Numbered from the stretch's first letter, positions 1-9,779 are shown. The stretch: DNA of 64,000 nucleotides from Kordiimonas aquimaris (GCF_025574485.1 NZ_JAOBPO010000003.1:39867-103866); one strand, 5' to 3'. Made by a program: numbers and translations. Notes: generated by a model from the letters alone, not told the origin.

Positions 1-72
1 GGATCGGGAGCAGGTGCTGGATCAGGATCGGGAGCAGGTGCTGGATCAGGATCGGGAGCAGGTGCTGGATCA
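1..72. repeat. 24-bp tandem repeat, three perfect copies, cut by window edge
   Basis: Positions 1-24, 25-48 and 49-72 are identical 24-mers beginning ggatcgggagcaggtgctgg. On the minus strand the unit encodes eight residues made only of Pro, Asp and Ala (PDPDPAPA in register). The array is in frame with the minus-strand gene and may continue beyond the left edge, so copy number is a minimum. The perfect identity suggests recent expansion or ongoing homogenisation. Confidence 0.95.
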
Positions 73-1838
73 GGCTCAATAGCTGGCGGTGTTCCTAAGT
101 TGTTACCAGGGTCTCCTGCGCTATCAGGCGCAGCAGCTTCTGGCCGATTGTTATCAGCATCGTTTGTATCAGGCTCGTCCGGTGTTGTCGGGGTCGGATC
201 CGGTGTTGTATCAGTTTCAGTTTCCGTTGTGGGTTGCGCTGTTGGCTGCGGCGTGACTGCATTGGCCTCTACCGTTGGTAGGCCATTAGCACCGTCATTG
301 AATGCAGTAACAGGGTCTACAATAGCAAGACTACTGCCGACAATAGTTTCTACGCTTAAATTTTCACCGGCGGCAGGAGCCACGCGGTTTATGAAGGTAG
401 CAACTTCTTCAGCCAGCTGTTGCTCAATTTCCTGATCAGGTTCAGGGTAAATAATAACTGCTGTTACGTATGTATTCTGACCACCTAGCTGACGAAAGTT
501 AATTCGCAAAGTGCCGTCTACTACTTCTGCTCTGGTAACCAACATGTGCCCAGCTGCCGGTGCGTTTCCACCACCTACGGTCTGGAATGATGGTGTTACG
601 TCAGCAATCATTGCGTAATTTGCACTGGAAGTGAGTGTGTCAAATGTATTCTGTGTAACAAACCCGTCCATGCCTGACATTGAATGCATAGATGGTACAA
701 GCTCGGAAGATGCAGACGCTACAAGCGAATAATCTTCGCTTACAGTGTTGTAAGACACGTCGTCAGTTGCCGCTTCTGATCCCAGGCGTCCAACGCCTTC
801 TGTTGCCAGTTTCATTACTGGAACAAGGTCATCTGTTGCGCGTGTATCAACCATGTTGATTTTAGCGCCGTTCCGTTTCACATCGACACCAAATGGATAA
901 AGTGGGCTTTGTCCATTAGGGCGAGGTGCTGTAAGAATAACAACGCGGTATTTACCATTTTTTATGTTGTTGGCGACGAATGCATCAAGATTTCTTACGC
1001 CTTTTGACAAAATCGACGGGCCGCTTGCTGAGCCCTCGCTTTGCATATTGTTTCCTTCAAGCATTTTACTGTCGGTAGAAACACGTACAAAGTCAGTGTA
1101 TGGCTTGTCGGTACTAGGGCCTAAGTCCCAACCAATGGCTCCTTCACTTAATTCAAAGCCTTCATCAAGTACGAAGGGAGCCATAAAAGCAGTCCAATGC
1201 GTTCGCGCACCTGCTTCAATTATAAGATTGGCCGCGTCTGAAATGGTTGCAAGATCATAATCTCCTGCTGCATCTTCCAAACGATTAAGTAGAGCATCCA
1301 TCCGCTCTTTAAGAGCATCTGTATCACCCAGCGCTTGATTTAAGTATGATTGAACAACTTGAAAGCCCCATTCGTCAACAGCGAGCGCGCCCTCAATTGC
1401 TTCATCCAATGTAACTGTTGGAAAGGTTTCAATGCGTGCCTCAACAGGTGTGCGAATTAGCTCAGCGCTACGCGTGCCAGTTAGGTAAAACTCTTCTTCG
1501 TTTACACTGTTTTCGGTAGTTATTACTTCAGAAGGTGCCGCTTCATTAACAGAAGCAGTTTGAATTGTAGCGGCAGGTGTTAATGTTGCAGTCTGTAAAC
1601 TTGGGCGTGTTATTTTTAAACGTCTTATACCTGGAATTTCAACAGGAGGAGGTGTTGACATTCTATATGTTGCTGGCGGAGGTAACATACCATTACTAAT
1701 TACAGGCGGTATAGTATCATCAAGAATGATGAGTTGCTCACCTGGGCTTTTGTAAATACCATACATAAGTGTGCCGGTTGCGGCAGCAGTACCTGCTAAC
1801 AGCGTTGAAAGAATAATTTTTCTATTGCTAGATGCCAT
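1..1838 (-). CDS. Exported-looking protein of unknown function with Pro/Asp/Ala repeat tail (C-terminus outside window)
   Basis: Reading leftwards from the ATG at 1838 there is one open frame of 612 codons to the window edge with no stop. I do not recognise the family. The N-terminus (MASSNRKIILSTLLAGTAAA) is basic then hydrophobic, like a signal peptide or membrane anchor. A Pro-rich linker follows (about residues 40-110), then a mixed alpha/beta region to about residue 500, then a low-complexity tail rich in Thr, Pro, Asp and Glu that ends in at least three 8-residue units of Pro, Asp and Ala. The ribosome-binding site before ATG 1838 is weak, so the exact start is moderately sure. It is divergent from the CobT-like gene and about 1.2 kb from the exosortase locus. 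A surface or cell-envelope role is inference only. A C-terminal sorting signal, if any, lies outside the window. Confidence 0.75.
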   Translation of the reverse strand, partial: MASSNRKIILSTLLAGTAAATGTLMYGIYKSPGEQLIILDDTIPPVISNGMLPPPATYRMSTPPPVEIPGIRRLKITRPSLQTATLTPAATIQTASVNEAAPSEVITTENSVNEEEFYLTGTRSAELIRTPVEARIETFPTVTLDEAIEGALAVDEWGFQVVQSYLNQALGDTDALKERMDALLNRLEDAAGDYDLATISDAANLIIEAGARTHWTAFMAPFVLDEGFELSEGAIGWDLGPSTDKPYTDFVRVSTDSKMLEGNNMQSEGSASGPSILSKGVRNLDAFVANNIKNGKYRVVILTAPRPNGQSPLYPFGVDVKRNGAKINMVDTRATDDLVPVMKLATEGVGRLGSEAATDDVSYNTVSEDYSLVASASSELVPSMHSMSGMDGFVTQNTFDTLTSSANYAMIADVTPSFQTVGGGNAPAAGHMLVTRAEVVDGTLRINFRQLGGQNTYVTAVIIYPEPDQEIEQQLAEEVATFINRVAPAAGENLSVETIVGSSLAIVDPVTAFNDGANGLPTVEANAVTPQPTAQPTTETETDTTPDPTPTTPDEPDTNDADNNRPEAAAPDSAGDPGNNLGTPPAIEPDPAPAPDPDPAPAPDPDPAPAPD

Positions 1839-2057
1839 TTGTTGCCATGCCTAACATGTCTTAATTCATAGCACATGGACTTTTGCAGTTTACAAAAGCA
1901 TTTATATGCTATTCCTAACTGCTAATTATGCCTGATGTGCCTTTGGTTAGCAATATCAACGGCTGAACTATTACACATTAATACATATTGATACATATTG
2001 TTTCTTTCATCCTATTATTACCACGCTATGTTCTCGTAGATAATTTGGACATCATAC

Positions 2058-2930
2058 ATGACTTCACCTAATCCTTTGAACGACTTAAGAAACCTGTTTC
2101 TAAAAGTATCATCAATTGATGCTGCTGATGTTCGGGATGAAGCTGTGGCGAATAAACAACCAAGCGCCACCGCTAAAAATGTTGGTTTTGATCAATTAAT
2201 TTGGTGGTTGAAGCGTTGGCAGGCTGACGAAACGGCAGACATTTCAGAGGCACACCTTTGTGTGCTGGCTAGTTCCTATGTTGGGGCAAGTGGTTCGCAA
2301 GAAGTTTTTGATTTCATTGAGGCGGCTAGTAAAGGCAGCGCGTCAGTAAATAAACTCTGTAAGCAACATGGTGTTGGTTTGCGTGTTCTAGAAATGGCTC
2401 CGGCAATACCACATGACACAGAAAAACCATGGAGCGAGGCGGAATGCATGGCCGCTACAGCATTTGGTATGGAGGCTATCGCTGCAGGTGGGCAGTTGCT
2501 TGGGTTATCTGCTATTGCGCCAGGTAACATTAAGGCAAGCATTTCGTTAATCGAGGAAGTTAAACGAAATAAGTATGCTAGCTCTAGTGAAGAAGCAAAA
2601 AAAAGCTATGATGCATTGGATATCATGAGAAAACTTGGCGGGCGTGAAATTGCCGGCTTGGTAGGCGCTATTCTTGCGGCGAAAAGTAAACCAATGCCTG
2701 TTTTGACAGAGGGCTGGTCGGCTATTGCGGCTATGCACATTGCTCATGCAATAGACCCAACTTCTATTGATCATGTTCAGGTTGCATCTGTTTCTGATGA
2801 GAAGCAGCGTGAGTATGTGCTGGAAATTAATAAAGTGCCGATTATAGGTCAGTATGTTGATTTTGGAGCTGGATGTGGTCTGGCATTAGCGGTGTCAAGT
2901 ATTGTGTCATTACTATATTTGGCTAAGTAA
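2058..2930 (+). CDS. CobT-like protein (degenerate nicotinate-nucleotide:dimethylbenzimidazole phosphoribosyltransferase homologue)
   Basis: The 290-residue product matches the CobT fold region by region. AFGMEAIAAGGQLLGLSAIA corresponds to the substrate loop normally written as G-I-G-E-M-G-I-G-N-T-T. LGGREIAGLVGAILAA matches the conserved LGG..E/D..MAG.ILGAA helix. VLTEGWSAIAAMHIAHA matches VLLDGF.S.AA, and the C-terminal GAGCGLALAVSS matches LGEGSGAALAMP. CobT proteins are usually about 340-360 residues, so this one is short, mainly in the N-terminal third. The glutamates that family knowledge marks as important (Glu174 and Glu317 in the Salmonella enzyme) both align with alanine here. Lower-ligand activation for B12 is therefore doubtful, and a regulatory or divergent phosphoribosyltransferase role is possible. 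It is divergent from the repeat protein and sits just upstream of the polysaccharide locus. Confidence 0.7.
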   Translation: MTSPNPLNDLRNLFLKVSSIDAADVRDEAVANKQPSATAKNVGFDQLIWWLKRWQADETADISEAHLCVLASSYVGASGSQEVFDFIEAASKGSASVNKLCKQHGVGLRVLEMAPAIPHDTEKPWSEAECMAATAFGMEAIAAGGQLLGLSAIAPGNIKASISLIEEVKRNKYASSSEEAKKSYDALDIMRKLGGREIAGLVGAILAAKSKPMPVLTEGWSAIAAMHIAHAIDPTSIDHVQVASVSDEKQREYVLEINKVPIIGQYVDFGAGCGLALAVSSIVSLLYLAK

Positions 2931-3028
2931 TTGTTATTGTGATTAACGTTGCTTATAGTCGAGAAAGCTGATGGGGGCGAAACGGATAAACCTTAATTTG
3001 GTTTTTTGCCTGTAGGGATAATGTTTGT

Positions 3029-4453
3029 ATGGCGCGAATATTTCGCCACCACGTATCACCAGTAAAACTGACGCTGGCTGTCGCTGATTTTATAGCGGTA
3101 TTCGGGTCTGCATTTCTTGCCGAATATTATCGATATTGGGCGTTAGACCTCTCTCTTGATCAAACGGCAGTATCTTTCTTTGCCAAGCTGACTATCCCCA
3201 TTGTCTTGGTGACCATTTTGCTTGGTCTTGGCGCTTATCAATCCGATGCAATTAGAGATATGAAGGTTTTCTTTGTTCGGTTATCTACAAGCCTTCTTAT
3301 CAGTATTTTCCTATTAGCAGCAATCGCTTACCTCTTTCCGGTCCTGCCTTTGTGGCGCTCGATATTGTTCATAACACTCGTAATATCTGGCTCTCTTATA
3401 TTGTTGATACACTGGCTTTCTTTTGTTGTTTTCAAAGAAAGCGTATTAGGGAAGCGCGTTGTTGTTCTTGGAGCAGGTGCAGACGCGGTTGAACTAATTC
3501 AGCAAGCAGAAAACGCCCCCGAAGCAGGGCTTAAGATAATTGAAGCAATAGAGTTTGATGGTGACCAGGAAAGTCGAAATACTCTTCCAGAAAATGAGCG
3601 ATTGATCAAAGCAAAGATTAACGCATTGAGTAACAAGCGAAGTTTACTCGAGCATTTAAGTGATGTTGATTGCGAACTGATTGTAATTGGTAATCATTTT
3701 GAAGCAGGACAGTTACCAATCAAAGAATTAATTGCATGTAAACTCGCTGGTATCGAAGTGAAAGACCGGCTGACTTTTTATGAAGAAGCTCGAGGGTATG
3801 TTGATTTAGACTCTGTGAAAGCTGATTGGATTATTTTTGCTGAAGGCTTTAAAGGAACCAATGTATTAGAGCGATCTTTTAAGAGGTTACTTGATATAGT
3901 AATAAGCCTAATTTTCCTGTTTTTGAGTAGCCCAATATTCTTACTTGGAATTTTACTGGTGCGCATTTCAAGTCGAGGGCCAGTTTTCTATAAACAAGAA
4001 CGGGTAGGGTTAAATAGTACTACGTTTGATGTTTTGAAATTACGCAGCATGAAAGTTGATGCCGAACAGGGTAATCAGCCGGCCTTTGCACAAGAGAACG
4101 ATCCACGAGTGACACCGGTTGGCCATTTTCTTAGACGCACTCGAATTGATGAATTACCACAATTACTTAATGTTTTACGCGGCGATATGAGCTTTGTAGG
4201 GCCGCGCCCAGAACGTCCATACTTTGTGGAACAACTCGAGGGGTCAGTTCCATTTTACGGCGAACGTCATTGCCTAAAGCCCGGAATTACCGGCTGGGCT
4301 CAAATTCGCTATCCTTATGGAGCATCGTTGGAGGATTCACGACGAAAGTTGGAATACGACTTGTATTACATCAAGAATTATTCGCTTTTTCTCGACCTGC
4401 TGATTATCCTACAAACAGTCCGGGTAATTTTATTCCCACATGGAGTGCGTTAA
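3029..4453 (+). CDS. XrtA/PEP-CTERM-associated priming sugar transferase (undecaprenyl-phosphate glycosyl-1-phosphate transferase)
   Basis: The 474-residue integral membrane protein has four to five N-terminal membrane segments (residues about 15-145), a CoA-binding/Rossmann-like middle ([17 protein letters not shown]) and a C-terminal bacterial sugar transferase domain. Diagnostic motifs are [18 protein letters not shown], the [11 protein letters not shown] segment, KLRSMK and the [20 protein letters not shown] block followed by FVGPRPERP. Known relatives (WbaP/EpsB class; TIGR03013 in exosortase loci) move a sugar-1-phosphate onto undecaprenyl phosphate to start repeat-unit assembly at the inner membrane. 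ATG 3029 follows a GGGA-containing leader. It is the first gene of the 19-kb exopolysaccharide locus, and its stop directly abuts the next start. Confidence 0.93.
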   Translation: MARIFRHHVSPVKLTLAVADFIAVFGSAFLAEYYRYWALDLSLDQTAVSFFAKLTIPIVLVTILLGLGAYQSDAIRDMKVFFVRLSTSLLISIFLLAAIAYLFPVLPLWRSILFITLVISGSLILLIHWLSFVVFKESVLGKRVVVLGAGADAVELIQQAENAPEAGLKIIEAIEFDGDQESRNTLPENERLIKAKINALSNKRSLLEHLSDVDCELIVIGNHFEAGQLPIKELIACKLAGIEVKDRLTFYEEARGYVDLDSVKADWIIFAEGFKGTNVLERSFKRLLDIVISLIFLFLSSPIFLLGILLVRISSRGPVFYKQERVGLNSTTFDVLKLRSMKVDAEQGNQPAFAQENDPRVTPVGHFLRRTRIDELPQLLNVLRGDMSFVGPRPERPYFVEQLEGSVPFYGERHCLKPGITGWAQIRYPYGASLEDSRRKLEYDLYYIKNYSLFLDLLIILQTVRVILFPHGVR

Positions 4454-7312
4454 TTGAATAAAAATATCCAAATTGCACTTGGTGATAGCAAGAATTTAAG
4501 CATGCTTTTGCGGCAACCTCTAAAGCGCATCTTGCTGACTTTCAGTGTTGTTCTGCTCGCTTTATTTGTTTCTGTTCATAAGACAGCGGTTGCGCAGGAA
4601 GACTTTAAACGCCTTGCGCAACAGCAAATTTCGACTGGAAATTATGAGGATGCGTTAGCTACAATTACGCAAGCGCATGAAAACGGTACTGCAGATGTTG
4701 AGAGTTATCAATTACTGGCGCGTGTATACCTTAGTCTTGGAAGCGGAATTCCAGCTGAGTCTGCAATTGAGCGTGCTAGGCAATTAGGTGCTGACTACGC
4801 TAGTACTGCCGTATCCTACGCAAAATCACTACTCATCCAAGGAAAGTACAACGACGCATTATTAGCGCTACGCGGTATTATAATTCCTGAAATTGATCAA
4901 CGCGATGCATTAATAATTACTGGAGATGCTTATTTTGCTGATGGTAATTATGCAAATGCTATTAGGTCATATGAAGAAGCAAAGACCCAGTTTCCGGAAG
5001 ATTATCAAGCTTATCTTGGGTTAGCGCGTATTGCGTTAAAACAAAGCAGACTGGATGATGCAAAGCAATTTGCAGATCAGGCATATGAGAGAGATGACCG
5101 CAATACTATGGTTCAATATACGCGTGGTTTGCTTGCGCGGTATAGGGGTGACGTGGAACTAGCCGAAACTTTTATGTTGGACGCTGTTCGGCTTTTCCCT
5201 GGTAACTTGATGGCTAATCTGGAATTGGCAGGAATTCGCATTAATCAGAATCGCCTCGAAGATGCAGAAAAATACCTTGATTCCGTTTATGCATCCTCAC
5301 CTAAAAACCCTATGGCTCTGTATCTTTCCGGCGTTATCTTGGCGAGCAGGGGGGAATATACGGATGCGGACGCTTTATTAAAACGAACGCGCGCAGTAAC
5401 TGAAAACTATCTGCCTGCGTTATATGTGCGTGGTTTAGTTGCATACCAGCTGGAAAATTTGGATGATGCTATCACTCTTTTATCCAGGGTTTTGCAAGCG
5501 CGTCCAGCAAACAGACAAGCACGACTTGCATTAGCTGGTGCTTTTCTGAAACGCCAACAACCGACAAGTGCGTACAATGTTATTCGACCATTGCTCGAAC
5601 AAGAGCCGGACAATGTAAATATATTGGCAATGGGAGCTGCTATTTTAATGGCTTCCGGTGAAATAGAGCGCGGAAAGCTTATGTACGAGAAACTTTCCAC
5701 GTTACAAACCGATACCAGAGCACCTACCGTTAATAATTTGGCGACTAAAGTGGCTCTTGCTCAATTTGTAGCCGGCGAAACCGAAAATGCGCTATCCACC
5801 TTGTCAGTTGTAACAGCAGGCAGGGAAAGTCAAATAAAAGACCTTGGAGTTCTTGGCAGCATGCAGTTACGGACAGAGGATTACATTGGTGCCGAGGCAA
5901 CTATTGCAAAAATAATTACTACTGCGCCTGATCGTGCGCTTGGCTATAATATGAGAGGGACGCTGGAATTTAAACAAAGACAGTTTGAAAGAGCGGTCCA
6001 GTCTTTTACACAAGCGCTTTCCCGGGATGAAAATTACTATACAGCGCTGCGTAACCGTGGTTTGGCGTATCTAAATTTGAGGCAATACGGGCAAGCTGAA
6101 TCGGATCTAAAAGAATTATTGGAGCTTGAACCTAATGATGTGCGTGCAAAGGCAGCATTAGGTAAAGCTCTTTTGGAGAATGACAAGGCAGAAGAGGCTG
6201 TACCCTATTTTCGAGAAGCAGTGCGATATGTAAGAGGTTCCGTTATACTGTGGGCCGATTATGCGCAGGCTTTGGCCGATTCAGGTAATACAACACGTGC
6301 TATCGAAGAGGCACGTGCAACAGCTGTTCGCGGAGAAGATCAACCGGAAATCTTAAAGAGAATGGGCTTGCTCTTGCTTGAAATGGGGCAATCCGCCGCT
6401 GCAGAAAGGCCGTTGTCTCGGTATGCTGCATTTAAGTCTGATGAAGGTGAGGCGCACTTGTTTCACGCACGTGCATTACTGCAAACGGGCTTGTATACTG
6501 GCGCAAGAATTTCATTTTTAAGGGCAATGCGCGCAGAAAAGGCAACCGTTGATGCTGATGTTGTGAATTGGTATTTGTTTGCAACTGAAGCTTTAGGACA
6601 AAAACTGGAGGAAGCTGAACGCCGCTTGCCATCACTTGTAACTGCAAAGCGCCCAGTAGATGTTAAGGCGAGCCTCGTTGGTGATGTTTTCCTTGGGAAA
6701 GGCGAACCAGAACTTGCAGCCGCATCGTATAGAGAAGCGCTGGGGCGAAATCAAACACCCGACCTAATCATTGGGCTTTCACGAGCTTTGTTTTTAATGG
6801 GTCAGCCATCTGATACTATTCAAACGTTAGAGAGTTTTATACAGCGTAATCCGGAGGCCCGACAAGTTCGCTTAGAACTTGCACTTCGCTACGAGCAATC
6901 ACTCTCTTTTCAAGAGGCAAGCGAACAATATGAGTATATCTTGCGCTCTGGTGTTGCCGATGCAAGTGTTGTTGCAAAGTTAGCTATGATATATTTGCAG
7001 CTGCAAAACCGCGCTAGCACCCAGTTGGCAGACCGGGCTTATCTTATGGCTCCTGATGACCCGGCGATCCTTGATATTGCTGGTTGGATCGCACTTCAGG
7101 CAGAAAAACGCACATCGAAAGCCGTTGATCTATTGGAAAAAGCCGCTCGCCGAGCCCCTGGGGAGGCATTGTATAAATATCACTTGGGTGTAGCATATGT
7201 GGCGCGCGGTGACCGCCGGGATGCCATAAGGGTTTTAACTCAGGCGTTAAGTCTTGATCCGAATTTTGTTGGTGCTGTCGATGCGAGGCGTCAATTACTT
7301 AACCTTCAGTAA
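4454..7312 (+). CDS. PrsT-type TPR-repeat protein of the XrtA/PEP-CTERM system
   Basis: This 952-residue protein is nearly all tetratricopeptide repeats; units such as YEDALATI..A, LDDAKQFADQAYERD and YGQAESDLKELLELEPND recur about every 34 residues. It fits the PEP-CTERM-system TPR lipoprotein family (TIGR02917, roughly 900 residues) by position and length. The N-terminus has a signal sequence (LLRQPLKRILLTFSVVLLAL...) ending near AVAQ, but I see no lipobox Cys, so it appears secreted or periplasmic rather than lipidated. Two starts compete: TTG 4454, immediately after the upstream TAA and with GGAG at 4442-4445 well spaced, and in-frame ATG 4502, which gives a more normal signal peptide length. 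The likely role is a scaffold for polysaccharide or exosortase-linked export. Confidence 0.88.
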   Translation: MNKNIQIALGDSKNLSMLLRQPLKRILLTFSVVLLALFVSVHKTAVAQEDFKRLAQQQISTGNYEDALATITQAHENGTADVESYQLLARVYLSLGSGIPAESAIERARQLGADYASTAVSYAKSLLIQGKYNDALLALRGIIIPEIDQRDALIITGDAYFADGNYANAIRSYEEAKTQFPEDYQAYLGLARIALKQSRLDDAKQFADQAYERDDRNTMVQYTRGLLARYRGDVELAETFMLDAVRLFPGNLMANLELAGIRINQNRLEDAEKYLDSVYASSPKNPMALYLSGVILASRGEYTDADALLKRTRAVTENYLPALYVRGLVAYQLENLDDAITLLSRVLQARPANRQARLALAGAFLKRQQPTSAYNVIRPLLEQEPDNVNILAMGAAILMASGEIERGKLMYEKLSTLQTDTRAPTVNNLATKVALAQFVAGETENALSTLSVVTAGRESQIKDLGVLGSMQLRTEDYIGAEATIAKIITTAPDRALGYNMRGTLEFKQRQFERAVQSFTQALSRDENYYTALRNRGLAYLNLRQYGQAESDLKELLELEPNDVRAKAALGKALLENDKAEEAVPYFREAVRYVRGSVILWADYAQALADSGNTTRAIEEARATAVRGEDQPEILKRMGLLLLEMGQSAAAERPLSRYAAFKSDEGEAHLFHARALLQTGLYTGARISFLRAMRAEKATVDADVVNWYLFATEALGQKLEEAERRLPSLVTAKRPVDVKASLVGDVFLGKGEPELAAASYREALGRNQTPDLIIGLSRALFLMGQPSDTIQTLESFIQRNPEARQVRLELALRYEQSLSFQEASEQYEYILRSGVADASVVAKLAMIYLQLQNRASTQLADRAYLMAPDDPAILDIAGWIALQAEKRTSKAVDLLEKAARRAPGEALYKYHLGVAYVARGDRRDAIRVLTQALSLDPNFVGAVDARRQLLNLQ

Positions 7313-7381
7313 TTGTTGCGTAAATACATCGCCGTTTTTGAGCTAGAGGCCAAATAACTTACTGTAAGAGTATAGAAAATA

Positions 7382-8599
7382 ATGTCCTCAAAGCACGGAA
7401 AAACCATTAATATCGTCTTATTTTCCTCGTTGTTTCCACACTTGGGTGAGCCGACCCTCGGTATTTTTGTTAAAAATCGCTTAAAACACCTTCTTGAAGA
7501 TAGCGATGTTAAAGCCATTGTCGTTGCTCCAGTGCCCTGGTTTCCATTCCGGGGTAAGCTTTTTGGCTCTTATGGGCGCGCAGCAATGGCTAAGTTATAT
7601 GAGAAAGAAGGTAGCCTTGAAATTTATCATCCAAGATACCTTGTTATCCCTAAAATTGGTATGCTTTTAACACCTTTTTTTCTTTATATTGCAGGGCTTA
7701 GAGTACTTCGAAGCTTGATAAAAAAGGAGGCGAAGATTGACATTATAGATGCGCACTATCTTTACCCGGATGGTGTTGCAGCTAGTCGAATAGGTCAGAA
7801 ACTAAACATACCGGTTGTCATGACGGCACGAGGTAGCGATGTAACTCAGATCGCAGATATGCCAGACCCTGAGCGGATGATTTTAAAAGCGCTAAAATCT
7901 GCAGCTCATACAATCACTGTCAGTCAATCCCTTAAACTGAAGCTGGTTAGCAAAGGCGCGAATGGCTCGAAAATCACACCACTAAGAAATGGTGTTGACC
8001 TTGAAAAATTCAAATGGGTAGCTTCAGCTCGTTCTCTTTTGGCTGACGAGATTGGTTTCGATAAAACAAAGCCTATTTTAGTATTTGCTGGTTGGTTAAT
8101 CCCTAGAAAACGTGTTGATATTGTTATTGATGTAATTGCACAGCATTTAAATGCTGTGGCATTCATTATAGGTGAAGGGCCTTTAATGCAGGCTTTGCAA
8201 ACGCAAGCAGATGAAAGCAATGTAAGTGATCGTGTGTTTTTTCTTGGGCAAAAACAACCACATGAAATGCCATTATATTTTTCAGCAGCGGATATTTTGA
8301 TGCTCCCTTCGGAAAGAGAAGGGTGGGCAAATGTTCTATTAGAAGCAATGGCTTGTGGCACACCTGTTGTGTCTAGGGCTGTTGATGGTGCATGTGAATT
8401 AGTCACTAAACCAGAAGCAGGGCGGCTGGTTGATGAAAGGGGCTTGGCTTCTGCATATACATCAGCTGTCGTGGATTTATTAGAAAACAAACCTTCGCGC
8501 AGCGATGTTAGAAATTATGCACTGGGTTTTGATTGGCGTGAAACTTCACGTGGTCAATATGATATTTTTACCAAAGCTATAGCTGAATTTGAGCGTTGA
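7382..8599 (+). CDS. GT4-family glycosyltransferase
   Basis: The 405-residue protein has the GT-B two-domain layout of family 4 glycosyltransferases. The N-terminal acceptor domain begins INIVLFSSLFPHLGEPTLG and contains DAHYLYPDG and TARGSDV, typical of TuaC-like enzymes. The C-terminal donor domain carries FAGWLIPRKR and IIGEGPL. It ends with the conserved E-x7-E region in SEREGWANVLLEAMACGTPVV. It should transfer a sugar from a nucleotide donor to the growing lipid-linked repeat unit on the cytoplasmic face; the donor and linkage cannot be read from sequence. It lies between the PrsT-like gene and galE on the same strand, so it belongs to the exopolysaccharide locus. Confidence 0.9.
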   Translation: MSSKHGKTINIVLFSSLFPHLGEPTLGIFVKNRLKHLLEDSDVKAIVVAPVPWFPFRGKLFGSYGRAAMAKLYEKEGSLEIYHPRYLVIPKIGMLLTPFFLYIAGLRVLRSLIKKEAKIDIIDAHYLYPDGVAASRIGQKLNIPVVMTARGSDVTQIADMPDPERMILKALKSAAHTITVSQSLKLKLVSKGANGSKITPLRNGVDLEKFKWVASARSLLADEIGFDKTKPILVFAGWLIPRKRVDIVIDVIAQHLNAVAFIIGEGPLMQALQTQADESNVSDRVFFLGQKQPHEMPLYFSAADILMLPSEREGWANVLLEAMACGTPVVSRAVDGACELVTKPEAGRLVDERGLASAYTSAVVDLLENKPSRSDVRNYALGFDWRETSRGQYDIFTKAIAEFER

Positions 8600-8614
8600 G
8601 GTCGAAAAACTAAT

Positions 8615-9616
8615 ATGAATAGTTATAAGATTGAAGGAACCATTCTAGTCACTGGCGGGGCCGGATATATAGGTGGGCATACGGTTTTAGCATTGCTGGA
8701 TCGCGGGCACGACGTTTGCATTATTGATGACTTAAGTACAGGCAAGCGCATGCCTATGCATGATAATGTGCATTTTTATGAAGGCAGCATCCATGATGAA
8801 ACGCTTGTTGATAAGGTTATTAAAGATCACAACATTCAATCAATATTACATTTTGCGGGGTCAATAAAAGTTGACGAATCTGTAACTAACCCTTTGAAGT
8901 ATTATTATAATAACACTGAAGGTAGCCGTCGGTTAATTGCGTGTGCAATATCAAACAATGTTGATAATTTCATTTTTTCATCAACAGCAGCAGTGTACGG
9001 CGCTACGGATGATGAACCGGTTAGTGAGAACTTTTGCCCGTTACCGTTAAATCCATATGGTTGGTCAAAGCTATTTACTGAGCAACAGCTCAAGGATGCC
9101 GCTAGCATCAGCCAGATGAGGTATGGGATATTTAGGTATTTTAATGTTGCTGGTGCTGACTCTAGCCTTAGGCACGGTCAAATTCTTGATAACCCAACAC
9201 ATCTTATAGGGCGTTCTATTGACGCTTTATTGGAGCAGGCGCCACCGTTAAGTATCTTCGGTAAATCTCATCCAACAGAAGATGGTACAGGTGTGCGTGA
9301 TTATATACATGTTAGCGATGTTGCAGACGCACACTTAGCTATGCTTGCTGATATGCAACAAAACAAAAAATCGCGGTTGCTTAATCTCGGATATGGCAGG
9401 GGAAGTAGTGTGTTACAGGTAATTGGCGCTATCAAAGATATCGTGGGAAAGGAAGTACCTAATGTCTTTGCCGAGCCAAGATTAGGTGAAGCACCATCTG
9501 TTATTGCAAACGTTAGTTTGATGAATGACACCTTACACTGGCAGCCACAGCACGATCAACTTGAGAAAATCGTTAAATCGTCATATAATTGGGCATTGAA
9601 AATAAAATCAGGTTGA
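8615..9616 (+). CDS. galE: UDP-glucose 4-epimerase
   Basis: The 333-residue extended short-chain dehydrogenase starts with the NAD-binding glycine motif TGGAGYIGGHT. It then has DDLSTG and LHFAGSIKVDESV, the catalytic Ser region SSTAAVYG, and the Tyr-x3-Lys pair in NPYGWSKLFTE. FRYFNVAGAD and GVRDYIHVSDVADAH are typical GalE signatures. The family interconverts UDP-glucose and UDP-galactose in the cytoplasm. Here it presumably supplies precursors to the surrounding polysaccharide locus. It starts 15 bases after the glycosyltransferase gene and is followed after four bases by a small membrane ORF. Confidence 0.95.
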   Translation: MNSYKIEGTILVTGGAGYIGGHTVLALLDRGHDVCIIDDLSTGKRMPMHDNVHFYEGSIHDETLVDKVIKDHNIQSILHFAGSIKVDESVTNPLKYYYNNTEGSRRLIACAISNNVDNFIFSSTAAVYGATDDEPVSENFCPLPLNPYGWSKLFTEQQLKDAASISQMRYGIFRYFNVAGADSSLRHGQILDNPTHLIGRSIDALLEQAPPLSIFGKSHPTEDGTGVRDYIHVSDVADAHLAMLADMQQNKKSRLLNLGYGRGSSVLQVIGAIKDIVGKEVPNVFAEPRLGEAPSVIANVSLMNDTLHWQPQHDQLEKIVKSSYNWALKIKSG

Positions 9617-9620
9617 CGTT

Positions 9621-9779
9621 ATGACAACGCTTTATTTTGCTTTTTTCTGCTTTGCTATCTTTTTCATAATCCTTTGGGGATTGAAGAATGATGATCATGA
9701 TGCGTTTTATGACAATGTTAAAGACAAGCGATTTTCAATTGAAAAAGCAAAAGCGATGAAGCCAAATAAAGTTGAATAG
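9621..9779 (+). CDS. Small membrane protein, 52 residues
   Basis: ATG 9621 follows the galE stop by four bases, with an AGG at 9610-9612 as a possible ribosome-binding site. The frame runs to TAG 9777-9779. The product is one hydrophobic helix (residues about 4-20, LYFAFFCFAIFFIILWG) followed by a charged, Lys/Asp-rich tail. I do not recognise it. The tight coupling to galE and the clean membrane-helix-plus-tail design favour a real small protein, but nothing in the sequence reveals a function. Confidence 0.5.
   Translation: MTTLYFAFFCFAIFFIILWGLKNDDHDAFYDNVKDKRFSIEKAKAMKPNKVE

Noticed and set aside
1984-2003. Direct repeat atacatattg x2 before the CobT-like gene as an iteron
   Set aside because: Only two AT-rich copies with no other origin features.
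7924-8490. 188-codon open frame on the minus strand inside the GT4 gene
   Set aside because: It is fully covered by a well-supported glycosyltransferase and has no family resemblance.
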